A stretch of 34,610 nucleotides of DNA from contig CACWTR010000012.1 in NCBI GenBank assembly GCA_902763865.1, positions 1 through 34,610 on the forward strand, given 5' to 3'. A model generated the notes under the pieces. It did no database searches. It worked only from the letters and a program-made list of their open reading frames with translations, and was not told the DNA's origin. Of the stretch, positions 17,057 through 26,436 are shown in pieces. The stretch's first letter is position 1; the number at the start of each line of letters is the position of its first letter. Source of the DNA: an uncultured Bacteroidales bacterium (GTDB lineage: Bacteria; Bacteroidota; Bacteroidia; Bacteroidales; Bacteroidaceae). Made by a program: the position numbers and the translations under genes.

Positions 17057-17116
17057 TAATAGTCAAATAGTCAATTAGTAAATAAATCGTAAATCGTAAA
17101 TAGTCAAATAGTAAAT
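17052..17116 (+). repeat. A/T-rich tandem words before batB
   Basis: Words such as AGTCAAATAGTCAATTAGTAAAT and AAATCGTAAAT repeat imperfectly up to 7 bases before the ATG. The same kind of filler precedes moxR (AAATGGTAA) and, as AATTCA words, DUF58 (14014-14050). Confidence 0.55.
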
Positions 17117-17123
17117 TATCTCG

Positions 17124-18851
17124 ATGTTTCGCTTTGAAAGTCCACAATACTTGTATCTGCTGTTGGCGCTCGTGGCTCTGACGGCTATACATTATTATAT
17201 TATATATAGGAAGAGGCAACAGCTGAAGCTGTTCGGCGACCCCGCCTTGACCCAGCAACTCTGTCAGGGCGTGTCGCGATGGAGGCCGGAAGTGAAGTTT
17301 TGGCTCGCGATGACGGCCCTTGTCTTCTTCATCGTTGCATTGGCTCGTCCGCAGTTCGGCACCCGCCTCGACACCCGTGAACGAATGGGCATCGAGGCCA
17401 TCATCGCACTGGACGTCAGCAATTCCATGCTTGCCGAGGATGTGAAGCCTAACCGCTTGGAGAAGGCAAAGATGATGGTCAGCAACATGGTGGATGGCAT
17501 GCGCGACGACAAAATTGGCTTGATTGTCTTTGCAGGACAAGCCTTTGTCCAGCTGCCCATAACGAGCGACTACGTGAGTGCCAAGATGTTCCTTGAGACC
17601 ATCTCGCCCTCCATGATAAGCGTGCAGGGAACGGACGTCGCCGAAGCCATCAACCTCTCAATGCGAAGCTTTACACAGCAGGAAGACGTCTCCCGCGCCA
17701 TCTTCGTGATAACCGACGGCGAAGACAACGAGGGAAGGGCTGTCGAGGCTGCAAAACAGGCCGCCTCGCAAGGGGTTCGTGTCTATGTGCTCGGCATCGG
17801 CAATCCCGGCGGAGCACCCATCCCCATCCCCGGAACAGGCCAGTACATCATCGACGAGCAAGGCAACACCGTCATCTCGAAGCTCAGCGAGGAGATGTGC
17901 CGCGAGATAGCCACTGCCGGACAGGGCTCATATATTTATGTCGATAACAGCAGCTCGGCACAAAAGAAACTTTCCGAACAGCTCGACCGCCTCTCGAAAG
18001 CCAAGCTGGAGAGCCAGATATACAGCGAATACGACGAACAGTTCCAAGGCTTCATCCTCATCGGGCTCCTGTTCCTGCTCATCGATGTCCTGCTCCTGGA
18101 AAGAGAGAGCAAGACCACCTGGCTGCGCCGCCTCCTTTCTCCAGCTAAAGGGGGTAGGGGAGTCAGCCCCATGCCTCTCGCCTTCTGCCTGCTATGCTTC
18201 AGCCTTGCTGCAATGTCGCAGACCGACCGCGACTACATCCGCCGCGGCAACCGCCTGATGCGTGACAGCGTCTTCGACAAGGCACAGGTCGAATACCAGA
18301 AAGCCATCGAGCGGGACAACACGAACCCCATCTCGCACTATAACCTGGGTAATGCCCTCCTTTATCAGAACAAGGCCGAGGACGCCATGAAGGAATACGA
18401 GACGGCAGCGCGGCTGGAAAAGGACAAGGGTCGGCTGGCTCAGATATACCACAACATGGGGGTCGTCCTGCAGGCCGCAAAGCAATTCGACAAGGCCGTT
18501 GCCTGCTATCGCAACTCCCTGCGCAACGACCCGACCAACAACGAGACGCGATACAACTATGCTCTGAGCCTCTTCCAGCTGAAGAAGAACCAAAGCAGTC
18601 AGGATAATCAGGACCAGCAGAAGGACGACAAAGGTCAGGACGAGAAGAAAGAGCAACAGCAACAACAGCAGCAGCAACAGCAGCAGGACAAAAAGGAAGA
18701 GCAGCAGCAACAACCACAGCCACAGCAGATGAGCCGTGAGAATGCCGAGCAGATGCTCAATGCAGCCATGCAGGACGAGAAGGCCACACAGGAAAAGATA
18801 CAACGGGCCCAGCAGCAACACCAAAGGAAGCAACTGCAGAAACAGTGGTAA
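17124..18851 (+). CDS. Fused BatB-BatC protein (vWA plus TPR)
   Basis: 575 residues. Residues 1-330 are a complete BatB: N-terminal helices (about 10-28 and 58-74), vWA domain with MIDAS DVSNS (Asp97), ITDGEDNEG, and a closing helix FQGFILIGLLFLLIDVLLL (309-327). Residues 350-575 are a complete BatC: signal-like MPLAFCLLCFSLAAMSQ, TPRs from RDYIRRGNRLMRDS to about 460, a Gln-rich tail and the family ending RKQLQKQW. These are normally two genes. The join (about 336-349, RRLLSPAKGGRGVSP) is encoded by a dispersed G/C repeat (18131-18162), which has apparently replaced the batB stop. The ATG at 18171, residue 350, may still start a separate 226-residue BatC with its own export signal. No frameshift is visible at the join. 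Confidence 0.9.
   Translation: MFRFESPQYLYLLLALVALTAIHYYIIYRKRQQLKLFGDPALTQQLCQGVSRWRPEVKFWLAMTALVFFIVALARPQFGTRLDTRERMGIEAIIALDVSNSMLAEDVKPNRLEKAKMMVSNMVDGMRDDKIGLIVFAGQAFVQLPITSDYVSAKMFLETISPSMISVQGTDVAEAINLSMRSFTQQEDVSRAIFVITDGEDNEGRAVEAAKQAASQGVRVYVLGIGNPGGAPIPIPGTGQYIIDEQGNTVISKLSEEMCREIATAGQGSYIYVDNSSSAQKKLSEQLDRLSKAKLESQIYSEYDEQFQGFILIGLLFLLIDVLLLERESKTTWLRRLLSPAKGGRGVSPMPLAFCLLCFSLAAMSQTDRDYIRRGNRLMRDSVFDKAQVEYQKAIERDNTNPISHYNLGNALLYQNKAEDAMKEYETAARLEKDKGRLAQIYHNMGVVLQAAKQFDKAVACYRNSLRNDPTNNETRYNYALSLFQLKKNQSSQDNQDQQKDDKGQDEKKEQQQQQQQQQQQDKKEEQQQQPQPQQMSRENAEQMLNAAMQDEKATQEKIQRAQQQHQRKQLQKQW
18131..18162 (+). repeat. G/C repeat, copy 3, at the batB-batC join
   Basis: CCTCCTTTCTCC then AGCTAAAGGGGGTAGGGGAG: CTTT and AAAG arms with a G-rich right half, as in the intergenic copies. 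It is read in frame as LLSPAKGGRGV between the two Bat domains. Confidence 0.55.
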
Positions 18852-18889
18852 GCCTGGCTGTAATACATAGTTTTGAGATACACAAGACG

Positions 18890-20731
18890 ATGAAACGACT
18901 ATACACGCTATTCACACTATTCCTCCTTGCGGCAAGCTACGCCTTCCCGCAGGCAACACTCAAAGTTCAAGCGCCCTCGCAAGCTGAAGTAGGGCAGAGA
19001 ATACGTATTAGCTATGTGGCTAATACGGGAGACGTGGAAGACTTTCAGGTAGGAGACTTCGAGGGCTTCAATGTCCTCTATGGTCCCAGCACAAGCCGTT
19101 CAAGCAGCTTCTCGATGACAAACGGGCGCACCTCGCAGAGCAGCACCGTTACCTTTACCTATACGGTAGTGCCCATCGAGGAAGGAACGCTGCGGGTGCC
19201 TGTTGCCTCAATCAGGGTCGATGGGAAGACTGTCAGGAGCGGAGCTGCCAGCATCGAGGTGTTGCCGGCCAGCCAGCAGCAGAACCCGCAGTCATCGGGC
19301 GGCCAGCAAGGAGGCAATTCCCGCCAGGGCCGTCAGCAGCAGGGTGCTGCATCGGGAGGGCAGATAAGCGGCAACGAACTCTATATGACCGTTACGGCCA
19401 GTCGCCAGAAAATCTTCGAGCAGGAAGCCGTGATGCTTACCTACAAGCTCTACACCCTGGTCAACATACAGCAGATATCAGGCGAGATGCCTCAGATAGA
19501 CGGTTGCCACGTTCAGGAACTCGACCGTCAGGCACAGCTATCCCTCAAGTACGAGCGTGTCAACGGGCGTAACTACGGCACAGCCATCTGGAAGCAATAC
19601 GTCGTGTTCCCGCAGAAGACGGGCAAGATAAAAATTCCCAGCATCACTTTCGACACTCAGATTGAGGTGCAGAATCACAGCATGGACCCCTTCGACATCT
19701 TCTTCGGCGGCGGAAGCCTCTCGCAGATGGTGCGCAAACAAATAAAGACATCTCCCGTCGAGATTGAGGTACTGCCCCTTCCGACCCCGCGTCCGGACAA
19801 CTTCTCTGGTGCCGTCGGCAAGTTCACGGTGTCTGCCACGCTGACTCCGGAACAGGTCAATGCCAACGATGCAGCCACCCTTCGGCTCGTCGTCAGCGGT
19901 CAGGGCAACATGAAGCTCATGAAGGCTCCCACCATTCGTTTCCCGCAGGACTTCGAGGTCTATGATCCCAAGGAGAACAACAAGACGACCAACACGGCAA
20001 CAGGTGCCAAGGGCAATATCACCTACGACTATGTCGTTGTGCCACGTCACGGGGGCAAGTTCAGCATTCCTCCCGTCGAGTTCTGCTACTTCGACCCAGA
20101 GAAAGCTCAGTACAACACGGTTCGGACCGATTCTTTCCATCTGGCTGTCGCCAAGGCCAAGGGTCATCAGGTTGCCTACACCCGCGAGCAGGAGGACCTC
20201 AATGTGCTGAGCAACGATATCCGTTTCATTAAGCTGGGCGAGCTGGAGAGTGCCGAGGCCGACGACTTCTTCGGAACTTCTGCCTATTGGCTCACGTATG
20301 CTGTGCTCTTCGTTGCCTTCGTTGTTGCCTTCCTGTGGTTGAGGCATCAGAAAAAGCTCAACCCCAACTCGTGGAGCGTCAAGGGCAAGAAAGCCGGCAA
20401 GGTCGCATCGCGTCGCCTCAAGCAAGCCTCCAAGTTGATGCACGAGAAGAACGATGCAGCCTTCTACGACGAAGTGATGCGTGCCCTTCTCGGCTATGCA
20501 GGCGACAAGCTGTCCCTTCCGCAAGGGGAACTCACCAAGGACAACGTCATCGCGCGGCTGAATCAGCGCGGAGTGGAGCAGACGGTAGTCGATGCCTTTA
20601 TAGCCGTCGTGAGCGATTGCGAGTTTGCCCGCTATGCTCCGGTTGCCGACGCCAACATGACAAAGGAAAAGATTTACCGACAGGCCTCGGACGTGATAAC
20701 ACAGATGAATGCCTCGCTCAAGTCACACTAA
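18890..20731 (+). CDS. batD: Aerotolerance protein BatD
   Basis: 613 residues. A signal peptide ([21 protein letters not shown]) precedes repeated immunoglobulin-like beta domains, each opening with a phrase like [43 protein letters not shown] or [26 protein letters not shown] transmembrane helix lies near residues 469-488 ([19 protein letters not shown]), followed by a basic, helical cytoplasmic tail. A Gln/Ser/Gly-rich spacer lies at about 127-155. The open frame reaches back to 18845, overlapping the batC end, but the ATG at 18890 gives a proper signal peptide. batE follows after 17 bases. It is expected to gather the periplasmic Bat proteins at the membrane. Confidence 0.92.
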   Translation: MKRLYTLFTLFLLAASYAFPQATLKVQAPSQAEVGQRIRISYVANTGDVEDFQVGDFEGFNVLYGPSTSRSSSFSMTNGRTSQSSTVTFTYTVVPIEEGTLRVPVASIRVDGKTVRSGAASIEVLPASQQQNPQSSGGQQGGNSRQGRQQQGAASGGQISGNELYMTVTASRQKIFEQEAVMLTYKLYTLVNIQQISGEMPQIDGCHVQELDRQAQLSLKYERVNGRNYGTAIWKQYVVFPQKTGKIKIPSITFDTQIEVQNHSMDPFDIFFGGGSLSQMVRKQIKTSPVEIEVLPLPTPRPDNFSGAVGKFTVSATLTPEQVNANDAATLRLVVSGQGNMKLMKAPTIRFPQDFEVYDPKENNKTTNTATGAKGNITYDYVVVPRHGGKFSIPPVEFCYFDPEKAQYNTVRTDSFHLAVAKAKGHQVAYTREQEDLNVLSNDIRFIKLGELESAEADDFFGTSAYWLTYAVLFVAFVVAFLWLRHQKKLNPNSWSVKGKKAGKVASRRLKQASKLMHEKNDAAFYDEVMRALLGYAGDKLSLPQGELTKDNVIARLNQRGVEQTVVDAFIAVVSDCEFARYAPVADANMTKEKIYRQASDVITQMNASLKSH

Positions 20732-20748
20732 CAGAAAGGAAGAACACG

Positions 20749-21504
20749 ATGAAACGCAACATACTTATCCTCATCCTGAGTGCCGTCTCTCTCGTTTCGT
20801 TTGCCGACACTCCTGCCGAGACGAAGACTCTGGCCGACAGTGCATACGCCAGAGCAGACTACGAGACAGCCGTCAAGCTCTACAGCCAGCTCACTGAGCA
20901 GGGCCTGACGACCGACGTCTGTTACAACCTGGGTTGTGCCTACTACCGCCTTGACGACATTGCCCATAGTGTCCTTTGGTTCGAGCGTGCCCTGAAGTTA
21001 AGTCCAAGTGACAAGGAAGTGCTCTTCAACCTCGAATTGGCGCGTACCAAGACCATCGACAAAATTATTCCTCAGCACGAGTTTATCCTCTTTACCTATT
21101 TCCATCAGCTGACAAACTGGTTCAGCCTGCGCACATGGACCGTCATCGCCCTGCTCAGTTTTGTCCTCATGCTCGTCTGCCTTCTCGTCTTCTGGGCCTC
21201 AGGCAGTGTGAATGTCAGGAAACTCACCTTCTCGTCCGCTGCCATCCTGTTGCTCGTCACCATAATGTCCAACATCTGTGCCTTCCAGCAGAGGGACTTT
21301 AAGCAGACCCACACAAGCGCCATCATCACCCAGCCAGCCGTAACCGTCAAGAGCACGCCTTCCGACAGCGGCAACGACCTCTTCGTCCTCCACGAAGGCT
21401 CTAAGGTAGAGATACGGGACAGCAGTCTCAAGGAGTGGTGCGAGGTGAGCATCGCCGATGGCAAGGTCGGATGGATTCCCAAGAAATCCTTTGACTTGAT
21501 TTAA
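20749..21504 (+). CDS. batE: Aerotolerance protein BatE (TPR, SH3-like)
   Basis: 251 residues. It has a signal peptide ([19 protein letters not shown]) and two TPR motifs ([50 protein letters not shown]). Two transmembrane helices follow (about 121-140 and 150-172), then a bacterial SH3-like domain at the end ([25 protein letters not shown]... [13 protein letters not shown]). SH3b domains often bind cell-wall peptides, and the TPRs likely bind other Bat proteins. The open frame upstream of 20749 is only the shadow of batD; the ATG behind AGAAAGGAAG at 20731-20740 is the start. The next gene is 30 bases away. Confidence 0.92.
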   Translation: MKRNILILILSAVSLVSFADTPAETKTLADSAYARADYETAVKLYSQLTEQGLTTDVCYNLGCAYYRLDDIAHSVLWFERALKLSPSDKEVLFNLELARTKTIDKIIPQHEFILFTYFHQLTNWFSLRTWTVIALLSFVLMLVCLLVFWASGSVNVRKLTFSSAAILLLVTIMSNICAFQQRDFKQTHTSAIITQPAVTVKSTPSDSGNDLFVLHEGSKVEIRDSSLKEWCEVSIADGKVGWIPKKSFDLI

Positions 21505-21534
21505 TGCAGACAAACTCAAAGTAACATAACTACC

Positions 21535-22233
21535 ATGATAGAACAGATAATCCAATGGGACCAGGAACTCCTCGTTGCCTTGAACGGTTCGTCCTCTCTC
21601 TTTCTTGATGGCGTCATGATGACCATTACAAAGACAGGTACATGGATTCCTCTGTTCGCCTGTCTGCTTTATGCCATCATCAGGAACAACAGTTGGCGCG
21701 GCACCCTGCTCGTCATTGTCATGACAACATTGCTTGTCCTGCTTTGCGACCAATTTGCCAGCGGCTTCTGCAAGCCCTATTTCCATCGGCTCCGTCCCTC
21801 GCAGGAACCGGAGCTGGCCGCCGTCATCGACTTGGTGAACGGCTATCGTAGCGGACTCTACGGCTTCATCTCGAGCCATGCTTCAAACACCTTTGGCGTT
21901 GCAGTCTTCTTCTCGCTCCTGTTCCGCAGCAGACGGGTCACCCCCATACTGTTGCTATATGCTTGCCTGGCAAGCTACAGCCGCATCTACCTGGGAGTCC
22001 ATTATCCGCTCGACATACTGATGGGAGCACTGTGGGGCGTGCTTTGCGGAGTGGCTGTCTATGCCCTTTACTGTTGGCTCAGCAAACGATTTGTGCCAAC
22101 TCCGCACCATATCTCCTCCTTTTTTACGGCAACAGGCTATCGTCGCACGGACCTGATTCCTATTCTCGGCGTGTTTCCCGTGACATTCGTCTATATCATC
22201 ATTCGGGCTGCCGTATTTGCAGCCTCCTCCTAA
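21535..22233 (+). CDS. PAP2-family membrane phosphatase
   Basis: 232 residues. Several hydrophobic helices carry the three PAP2 motifs: K-x6-RP (KPYFHRLRP), SSHASN in place of the usual PSGH (the His is kept), and SRIYLGVHYPLD (SR-x5-H-x3-D). This form resembles undecaprenyl-pyrophosphate phosphatases of the PgpB/YbjG type, which recycle the lipid carrier of cell-wall synthesis on the periplasmic face; the substrate is inferred only. It lies 30 bases after batE and 13 before the sensor kinase, so it probably belongs to the same transcript. It is unrelated in design to the PAP2/barrel protein at 6622-8301. Confidence 0.88.
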   Translation: MIEQIIQWDQELLVALNGSSSLFLDGVMMTITKTGTWIPLFACLLYAIIRNNSWRGTLLVIVMTTLLVLLCDQFASGFCKPYFHRLRPSQEPELAAVIDLVNGYRSGLYGFISSHASNTFGVAVFFSLLFRSRRVTPILLLYACLASYSRIYLGVHYPLDILMGALWGVLCGVAVYALYCWLSKRFVPTPHHISSFFTATGYRRTDLIPILGVFPVTFVYIIIRAAVFAASS

Positions 22234-22246
22234 CAGTGTTGACCAG

Positions 22247-25200
22247 ATGAATGTACGTATTGCTGCCCTTCTCTCCGTCTGCCTTATGTTCGTTGGCTGC
22301 TCGTTGGTCAACGACAGCGATACGATACCTGCTGAGGAGACTAACGAATTGTCATACCGTCTGCGCTACACCGATGTCTCAGCCTCATTGCAAGCGGCAA
22401 AGGAGGCATACGCCTGTTCCCCGAAGAACTCTGACGGACAGGCCGAAGCGCTCAACAACATTGCCTACGTCAGCTATCAGCAGATGCGCTATGACCAGGC
22501 ATTGCACTTGTTGAGGAAAGTCTATGGCTTCAGCCGCAACCAGCTGGAGTTGCTGTGTTCCGATGTGCTGACCATGAAGATCATGCAGCGCATAGGCCGC
22601 GGAAAGCCTTTCTTCGACAGCCGCCTTCGTGCACAGAAGCGCCTCCGTCGCATCCTTTCGGAAGAAAACGCCCTTACGCCCCACCAGCGTCGGCGCCTCC
22701 ACTACGCCCTGACTGAACTGCACATCGTCTCTTCAACTTATTATTATTATCTCGGCCAGGATGCAGCGGCCCGTCGGGAGATAGACGAGGCAGCCCGGTA
22801 TGTTGATCTGGCAACGGACACGACTCAGTGGCTCTACTATCACTACATGCTTGGCAGCGGCGGCCTTGTGGCAGGAACGCCCGACGAAGTGACGCTCACC
22901 GAGTTCGACCACCTCTTCCGCGTCTATACACTGGCACGAGCCAGGCAGTTTACCTATTTCGAGGCAAATGCCCTCCAGTCGCTTTCATTCATGGTGAGCG
23001 ACTCGGTCAAGGCCGACTTGCTCAAGCGCCAGCGACTGGACGCGTATAGCTACCTTTGGGAACAGCATCGCCGTTGGCAGTCGGACAGCTTGCTTTCTGC
23101 CCGATTCCAGTTTGCGGCAGCAATGTCCCATCGGTCCGTTGCCCTCTTCCGTCAGTATCACGACCTCTTCCAGACGGCGTGTGCCTTGCGCACCTTGGGC
23201 GAGGTTTATTTCGCGGCCCGCCATTACGAAGAGGCCCTCCAAAGCTTCACCTCTGCCCTGCATCTGGCCTCTGACCACCGACGCTCGCCTTACCACGTCA
23301 CGCCTTGGCTTGCCGCTATCCACGAGAACTTGAGTCTCACCTACAGTGCCCTCGGCAATAAGCATCTTGCCGACACGCATCGCAACACTTATCTCGACAT
23401 GCTCGACCAGTCGCGCCAGGACAGGGAACTCGACAGCCGAAAGGCTTTGCTCGCGCAGGAGGCCCACAGCGAGCAGATTCAGTTCATTCTGCTTCTCTTC
23501 CTGGTCATCGTGGTCATAGTCCTTGCCGTTATCTACTATCGTCAGTTGGACAGCCGTTCCCGCAGTTCCGAGCAGAAAGTGCGCGGGATTGCTTCCGGCG
23601 AAGATTGCATGCTGGCCTTGCAGCGCCTCCAGGCACAACATCAGGAAAGTAGGGAGCGCCTGGAGGAACGTCTGGAGGAATGCGAACTGATGCAGCAGCG
23701 CGTCTCCGCCCAGCAGAGGCGACACCTGTTGCAGCGCACCAAGCTGTCCGTCGTGTATGCCATCATCCCCTACTTGGACCGAGTCATGCACGAGGTCAGG
23801 AGCCTTGGCGAGAAGGACAGCGACACGACGGCCCACCTTTCCTACATCCAGGAGCTGTGTGCAGGCATGATGACCATCAACGACAGGCTGACAGAGTGGA
23901 TTCAGATGCAGCAGGGACGACTAAGCCTGCACGTCACGCGCTTTCCGTTGGCCGACGTGCTGCATGTCATCTCGATGCAGCAATATGCTTTCTCCCGTAA
24001 GCAGCTTACGCTCGATGTTGCCGAGACGGACCTTCAGGTCAAGGCAGACAAGCCCCTGACGCTCTTCATGGTGAACACTCTGGTCGATAATGCACGTAAG
24101 TTCACGCCTGAAGGCGGACGTGTCTCTGTCCGGCTTCAGGCAACCGACGACTACGTAGAGGTGAGCGTCTGCGACACCGGCATCGGCCTCTCGCCCGAGG
24201 ATGCGAAGACGCTTTGCGACAGTAAGGTGTACGACCCGAACCGTCTGGGTGCATCCAGCGTCGGGAAGGGTTTTGGCTTCGGCATCATGAACTGCAAGGG
24301 CATCATCGGCAGCTATCGGAAGCTGTCGTCGTTCTTCAACGTCTGCGACTTCGGCGTGGAGAGCGAGGTGGGGAAGGGAAGCCGCTTCTGGTTCCGCTTG
24401 CCCCGTGTCCTTTCGCTATTACTCTTCCTTTTCCTGGCGTCCGGTCCTTGTATGGCGGCAGCGCCCGACGGGTGCTATGCCCTCTTCGATTCCACTCTGA
24501 CGGCCAATCTGCAGGGACGCTATGCCGATGCCTACCGCTTCTCCAGCCAGGCCATTGACATGATGAGCGAGCCGCGCGACACCCTCCTGCTCGTCAAACT
24601 TTACAATGAGCAGGCCATTGCAGCCCAGGCCCTCGGGGAGTGGGATGCTTATCGCCGGAGCAACGCGGAGTGCGTGCGCCTGCATCGCCTTCGTAGCACC
24701 GACAGCTCGCTGCTCTCCGACTGTCAGCGCCTGGAGAAGATGACCGAAGACTCGCGTGTGCTCTACGTCCTGATTGTGTTGCTGCTCATTGCATCCCTCG
24801 CGCTGTTCTATATGGTGGTGCTCCGCCATCGGCTTCGTCATCGCGCCTCGCTCGACGACCTCTACCAGCGGCTGATGTCACTGCTCCGTTCCTTCCCCGA
24901 GAATGCCGCAGCGCTGGACGCCGAGCTGCGGAGCATTGTCGCCACACTGGAACAGCCACAACTCAGGCAGCCATTAGAGGAATTGCAGCAGATGCTCTCA
25001 TCGCAGGCGACGAAGTTGCAGGAAACGGAAAGCTCCGAGCAGGAGGCAGAGGAAAGGCTGCAACGTTACCGCTTCGAGCACGACAGGCTGTACGTCATGA
25101 ATCAGATACTCGACAATTCGCTGAGCACCATCAAGCACGAGACGATGTACTTCCCGTCGCGAATCAAGCAGATGGCCGACGACATGCTACGTGCGGGCAT

Positions 25201-25702
25201 CGATGGCGAGACGCTTCACAACCTTCTGGACCTCGTGGCCTATTACCGCCACATCTATATGCTGCTCTGCGAGCAAGCCCAACGGCAGACGGACCAGTCC
25301 TCCCTGCGGATGCAGCCCGTTGCCGTACGCGACCTCTTTGCCTACGCCTCTCAGGTGCACCACGTGGAGTGCCAGCCGACAGATGCCCTGATACGGGGCG
25401 ACGAGATGCTCCTTCAGTTCTTCCTGGACCAGCTGCTTGCCGTTGTGCCGCCCGATGCTGTGCTTTCTGCCGAGCGGCGCGACAGCATGACATATATAAT
25501 ATGCGATGTGAGAGGGCAGGCCCTTGATGCTTGCCGGGCGGATGCCCTTTTCTCGCCGCATACCGACAGGCTGGAGTACCTTGTCATGCGCCAGATAGTG
25601 CGCGAACACGATGCTGCCTGCGGCCATCCCGGACTCCGACTCGTGGCGGAGAACACGGATGCGGGTTACAGGATAGCCTTCTCACTCCTTCCGAACACAT
25701 AA
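22247..25702 (+). CDS. Large two-part sensor histidine kinase (DUF5112/DUF5113 type)
   Basis: 1151 residues. It begins with a lipobox-like signal (FVGC, Cys18), followed by a long helical TPR-type sensor (about 20-405) and transmembrane helix 1 (410-432). A coiled coil precedes a kinase core: H-box VMHEVRSL (His515), N-box VNTLVDNARKF (about 609-619), DTGIGL (about 644) and GKGFGFGI (about 674). A signal-like helix (722-739, ending MAAA), a second short helical sensor and helix 3 (838-859) lead to a second kinase-like part with STIKHETMYFPSRI (about 960-973). That second part lacks N- and G-boxes, so it is likely a scaffold or dimerisation domain. The architecture matches the DUF5112/DUF5113 proteins of Bacteroidales. 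The start at 22247 avoids overlap with the PAP2 gene and gives the signal peptide. The partner regulator follows after 11 bases. Confidence 0.88.
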   Translation: MNVRIAALLSVCLMFVGCSLVNDSDTIPAEETNELSYRLRYTDVSASLQAAKEAYACSPKNSDGQAEALNNIAYVSYQQMRYDQALHLLRKVYGFSRNQLELLCSDVLTMKIMQRIGRGKPFFDSRLRAQKRLRRILSEENALTPHQRRRLHYALTELHIVSSTYYYYLGQDAAARREIDEAARYVDLATDTTQWLYYHYMLGSGGLVAGTPDEVTLTEFDHLFRVYTLARARQFTYFEANALQSLSFMVSDSVKADLLKRQRLDAYSYLWEQHRRWQSDSLLSARFQFAAAMSHRSVALFRQYHDLFQTACALRTLGEVYFAARHYEEALQSFTSALHLASDHRRSPYHVTPWLAAIHENLSLTYSALGNKHLADTHRNTYLDMLDQSRQDRELDSRKALLAQEAHSEQIQFILLLFLVIVVIVLAVIYYRQLDSRSRSSEQKVRGIASGEDCMLALQRLQAQHQESRERLEERLEECELMQQRVSAQQRRHLLQRTKLSVVYAIIPYLDRVMHEVRSLGEKDSDTTAHLSYIQELCAGMMTINDRLTEWIQMQQGRLSLHVTRFPLADVLHVISMQQYAFSRKQLTLDVAETDLQVKADKPLTLFMVNTLVDNARKFTPEGGRVSVRLQATDDYVEVSVCDTGIGLSPEDAKTLCDSKVYDPNRLGASSVGKGFGFGIMNCKGIIGSYRKLSSFFNVCDFGVESEVGKGSRFWFRLPRVLSLLLFLFLASGPCMAAAPDGCYALFDSTLTANLQGRYADAYRFSSQAIDMMSEPRDTLLLVKLYNEQAIAAQALGEWDAYRRSNAECVRLHRLRSTDSSLLSDCQRLEKMTEDSRVLYVLIVLLLIASLALFYMVVLRHRLRHRASLDDLYQRLMSLLRSFPENAAALDAELRSIVATLEQPQLRQPLEELQQMLSSQATKLQETESSEQEAEERLQRYRFEHDRLYVMNQILDNSLSTIKHETMYFPSRIKQMADDMLRAGIDGETLHNLLDLVAYYRHIYMLLCEQAQRQTDQSSLRMQPVAVRDLFAYASQVHHVECQPTDALIRGDEMLLQFFLDQLLAVVPPDAVLSAERRDSMTYIICDVRGQALDACRADALFSPHTDRLEYLVMRQIVREHDAACGHPGLRLVAENTDAGYRIAFSLLPNT

Positions 25703-25713
25703 ACTTACACAAT

Positions 25714-26436
25714 ATGGAAAAATTCAAAGTAATCATTGTCGAGGACGACAAGCTGGAGCTCAAGGGCACCCAGCAGATTCTGCAGACCGAAGTGCCGGAA
25801 GCCGAAATCATCGGCACGGCATCCGGCGAGAGCGACTTCTGGCGGCTGATGCGCGAAGGCCAGCCGGACCTCGTCCTGCTCGACTTGGGGCTGGGCGGCA
25901 GCACTACTGTCGGGGTGGATATCTGCCGGCAACTGCGTTCCCGCTATGCCGACATGAAGATTCTCGTCTTTACCGGCGAGATTCTCAACGAGCGCCTATG
26001 GGTGGAGGTACTCAGCGCCGGAGCCGACGGCATCATTCTCAAGACGGGCAACCTCCTTCAGCGCGACGACGTCATGATGGTCATGCACGGACGTCACCTG
26101 GTCTTCAACGAACCGTTCCTGGAGAAGGTGATGGCTCGCTTCCGCGAGAACGTGTGCAAGGAGCAGGCTGCCGTAGATGCCTTCGTGGAGTACGAGATCG
26201 ACGAGTACGACGAGCGCTTCCTCCGGCACCTGGCCCTGGGCTATACGAAGGACATGATAGCGGGACTCCGGCAGATGCCTTTCAGCACGAAGAGCCTGGA
26301 GAAGCGTCAGGTCGATCTCACCAACCGCCTCTTCTCCGAGCGCGAGCGTAGCGGGGTGAATGCCGTCCGGCTCGTGGTCCGTGCCATTCAGCTGCATATT
26401 ATCGACCCTGAGAACCTTGTTGCCGATGAACAGTAG
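25714..26436 (+). CDS. Response regulator, receiver plus LuxR-like HTH
   Basis: 240 residues. The receiver domain has the acidic pair Asp11/Asp12 (VEDD), phosphoacceptor Asp57 (LVLLDLGLGG), Thr87 (VFTGE) and Lys110 (ILKTG). The C-terminal part (about 165-230: FLRHLALGYTKDMIAGLRQM.., STKSLEKRQVDLTNRLF) follows the pattern of LuxR-type helix-turn-helix domains, though divergent. It is most likely the DNA-binding partner of the large kinase just upstream. Targets are unknown; the Bat genes or its own operon are natural candidates. The frame is open inside the kinase gene, but the ATG at 25714 gives a standard receiver N-terminus. It overlaps the following gene by 11 bases. Confidence 0.92.
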   Translation: MEKFKVIIVEDDKLELKGTQQILQTEVPEAEIIGTASGESDFWRLMREGQPDLVLLDLGLGGSTTVGVDICRQLRSRYADMKILVFTGEILNERLWVEVLSAGADGIILKTGNLLQRDDVMMVMHGRHLVFNEPFLEKVMARFRENVCKEQAAVDAFVEYEIDEYDERFLRHLALGYTKDMIAGLRQMPFSTKSLEKRQVDLTNRLFSERERSGVNAVRLVVRAIQLHIIDPENLVADEQ

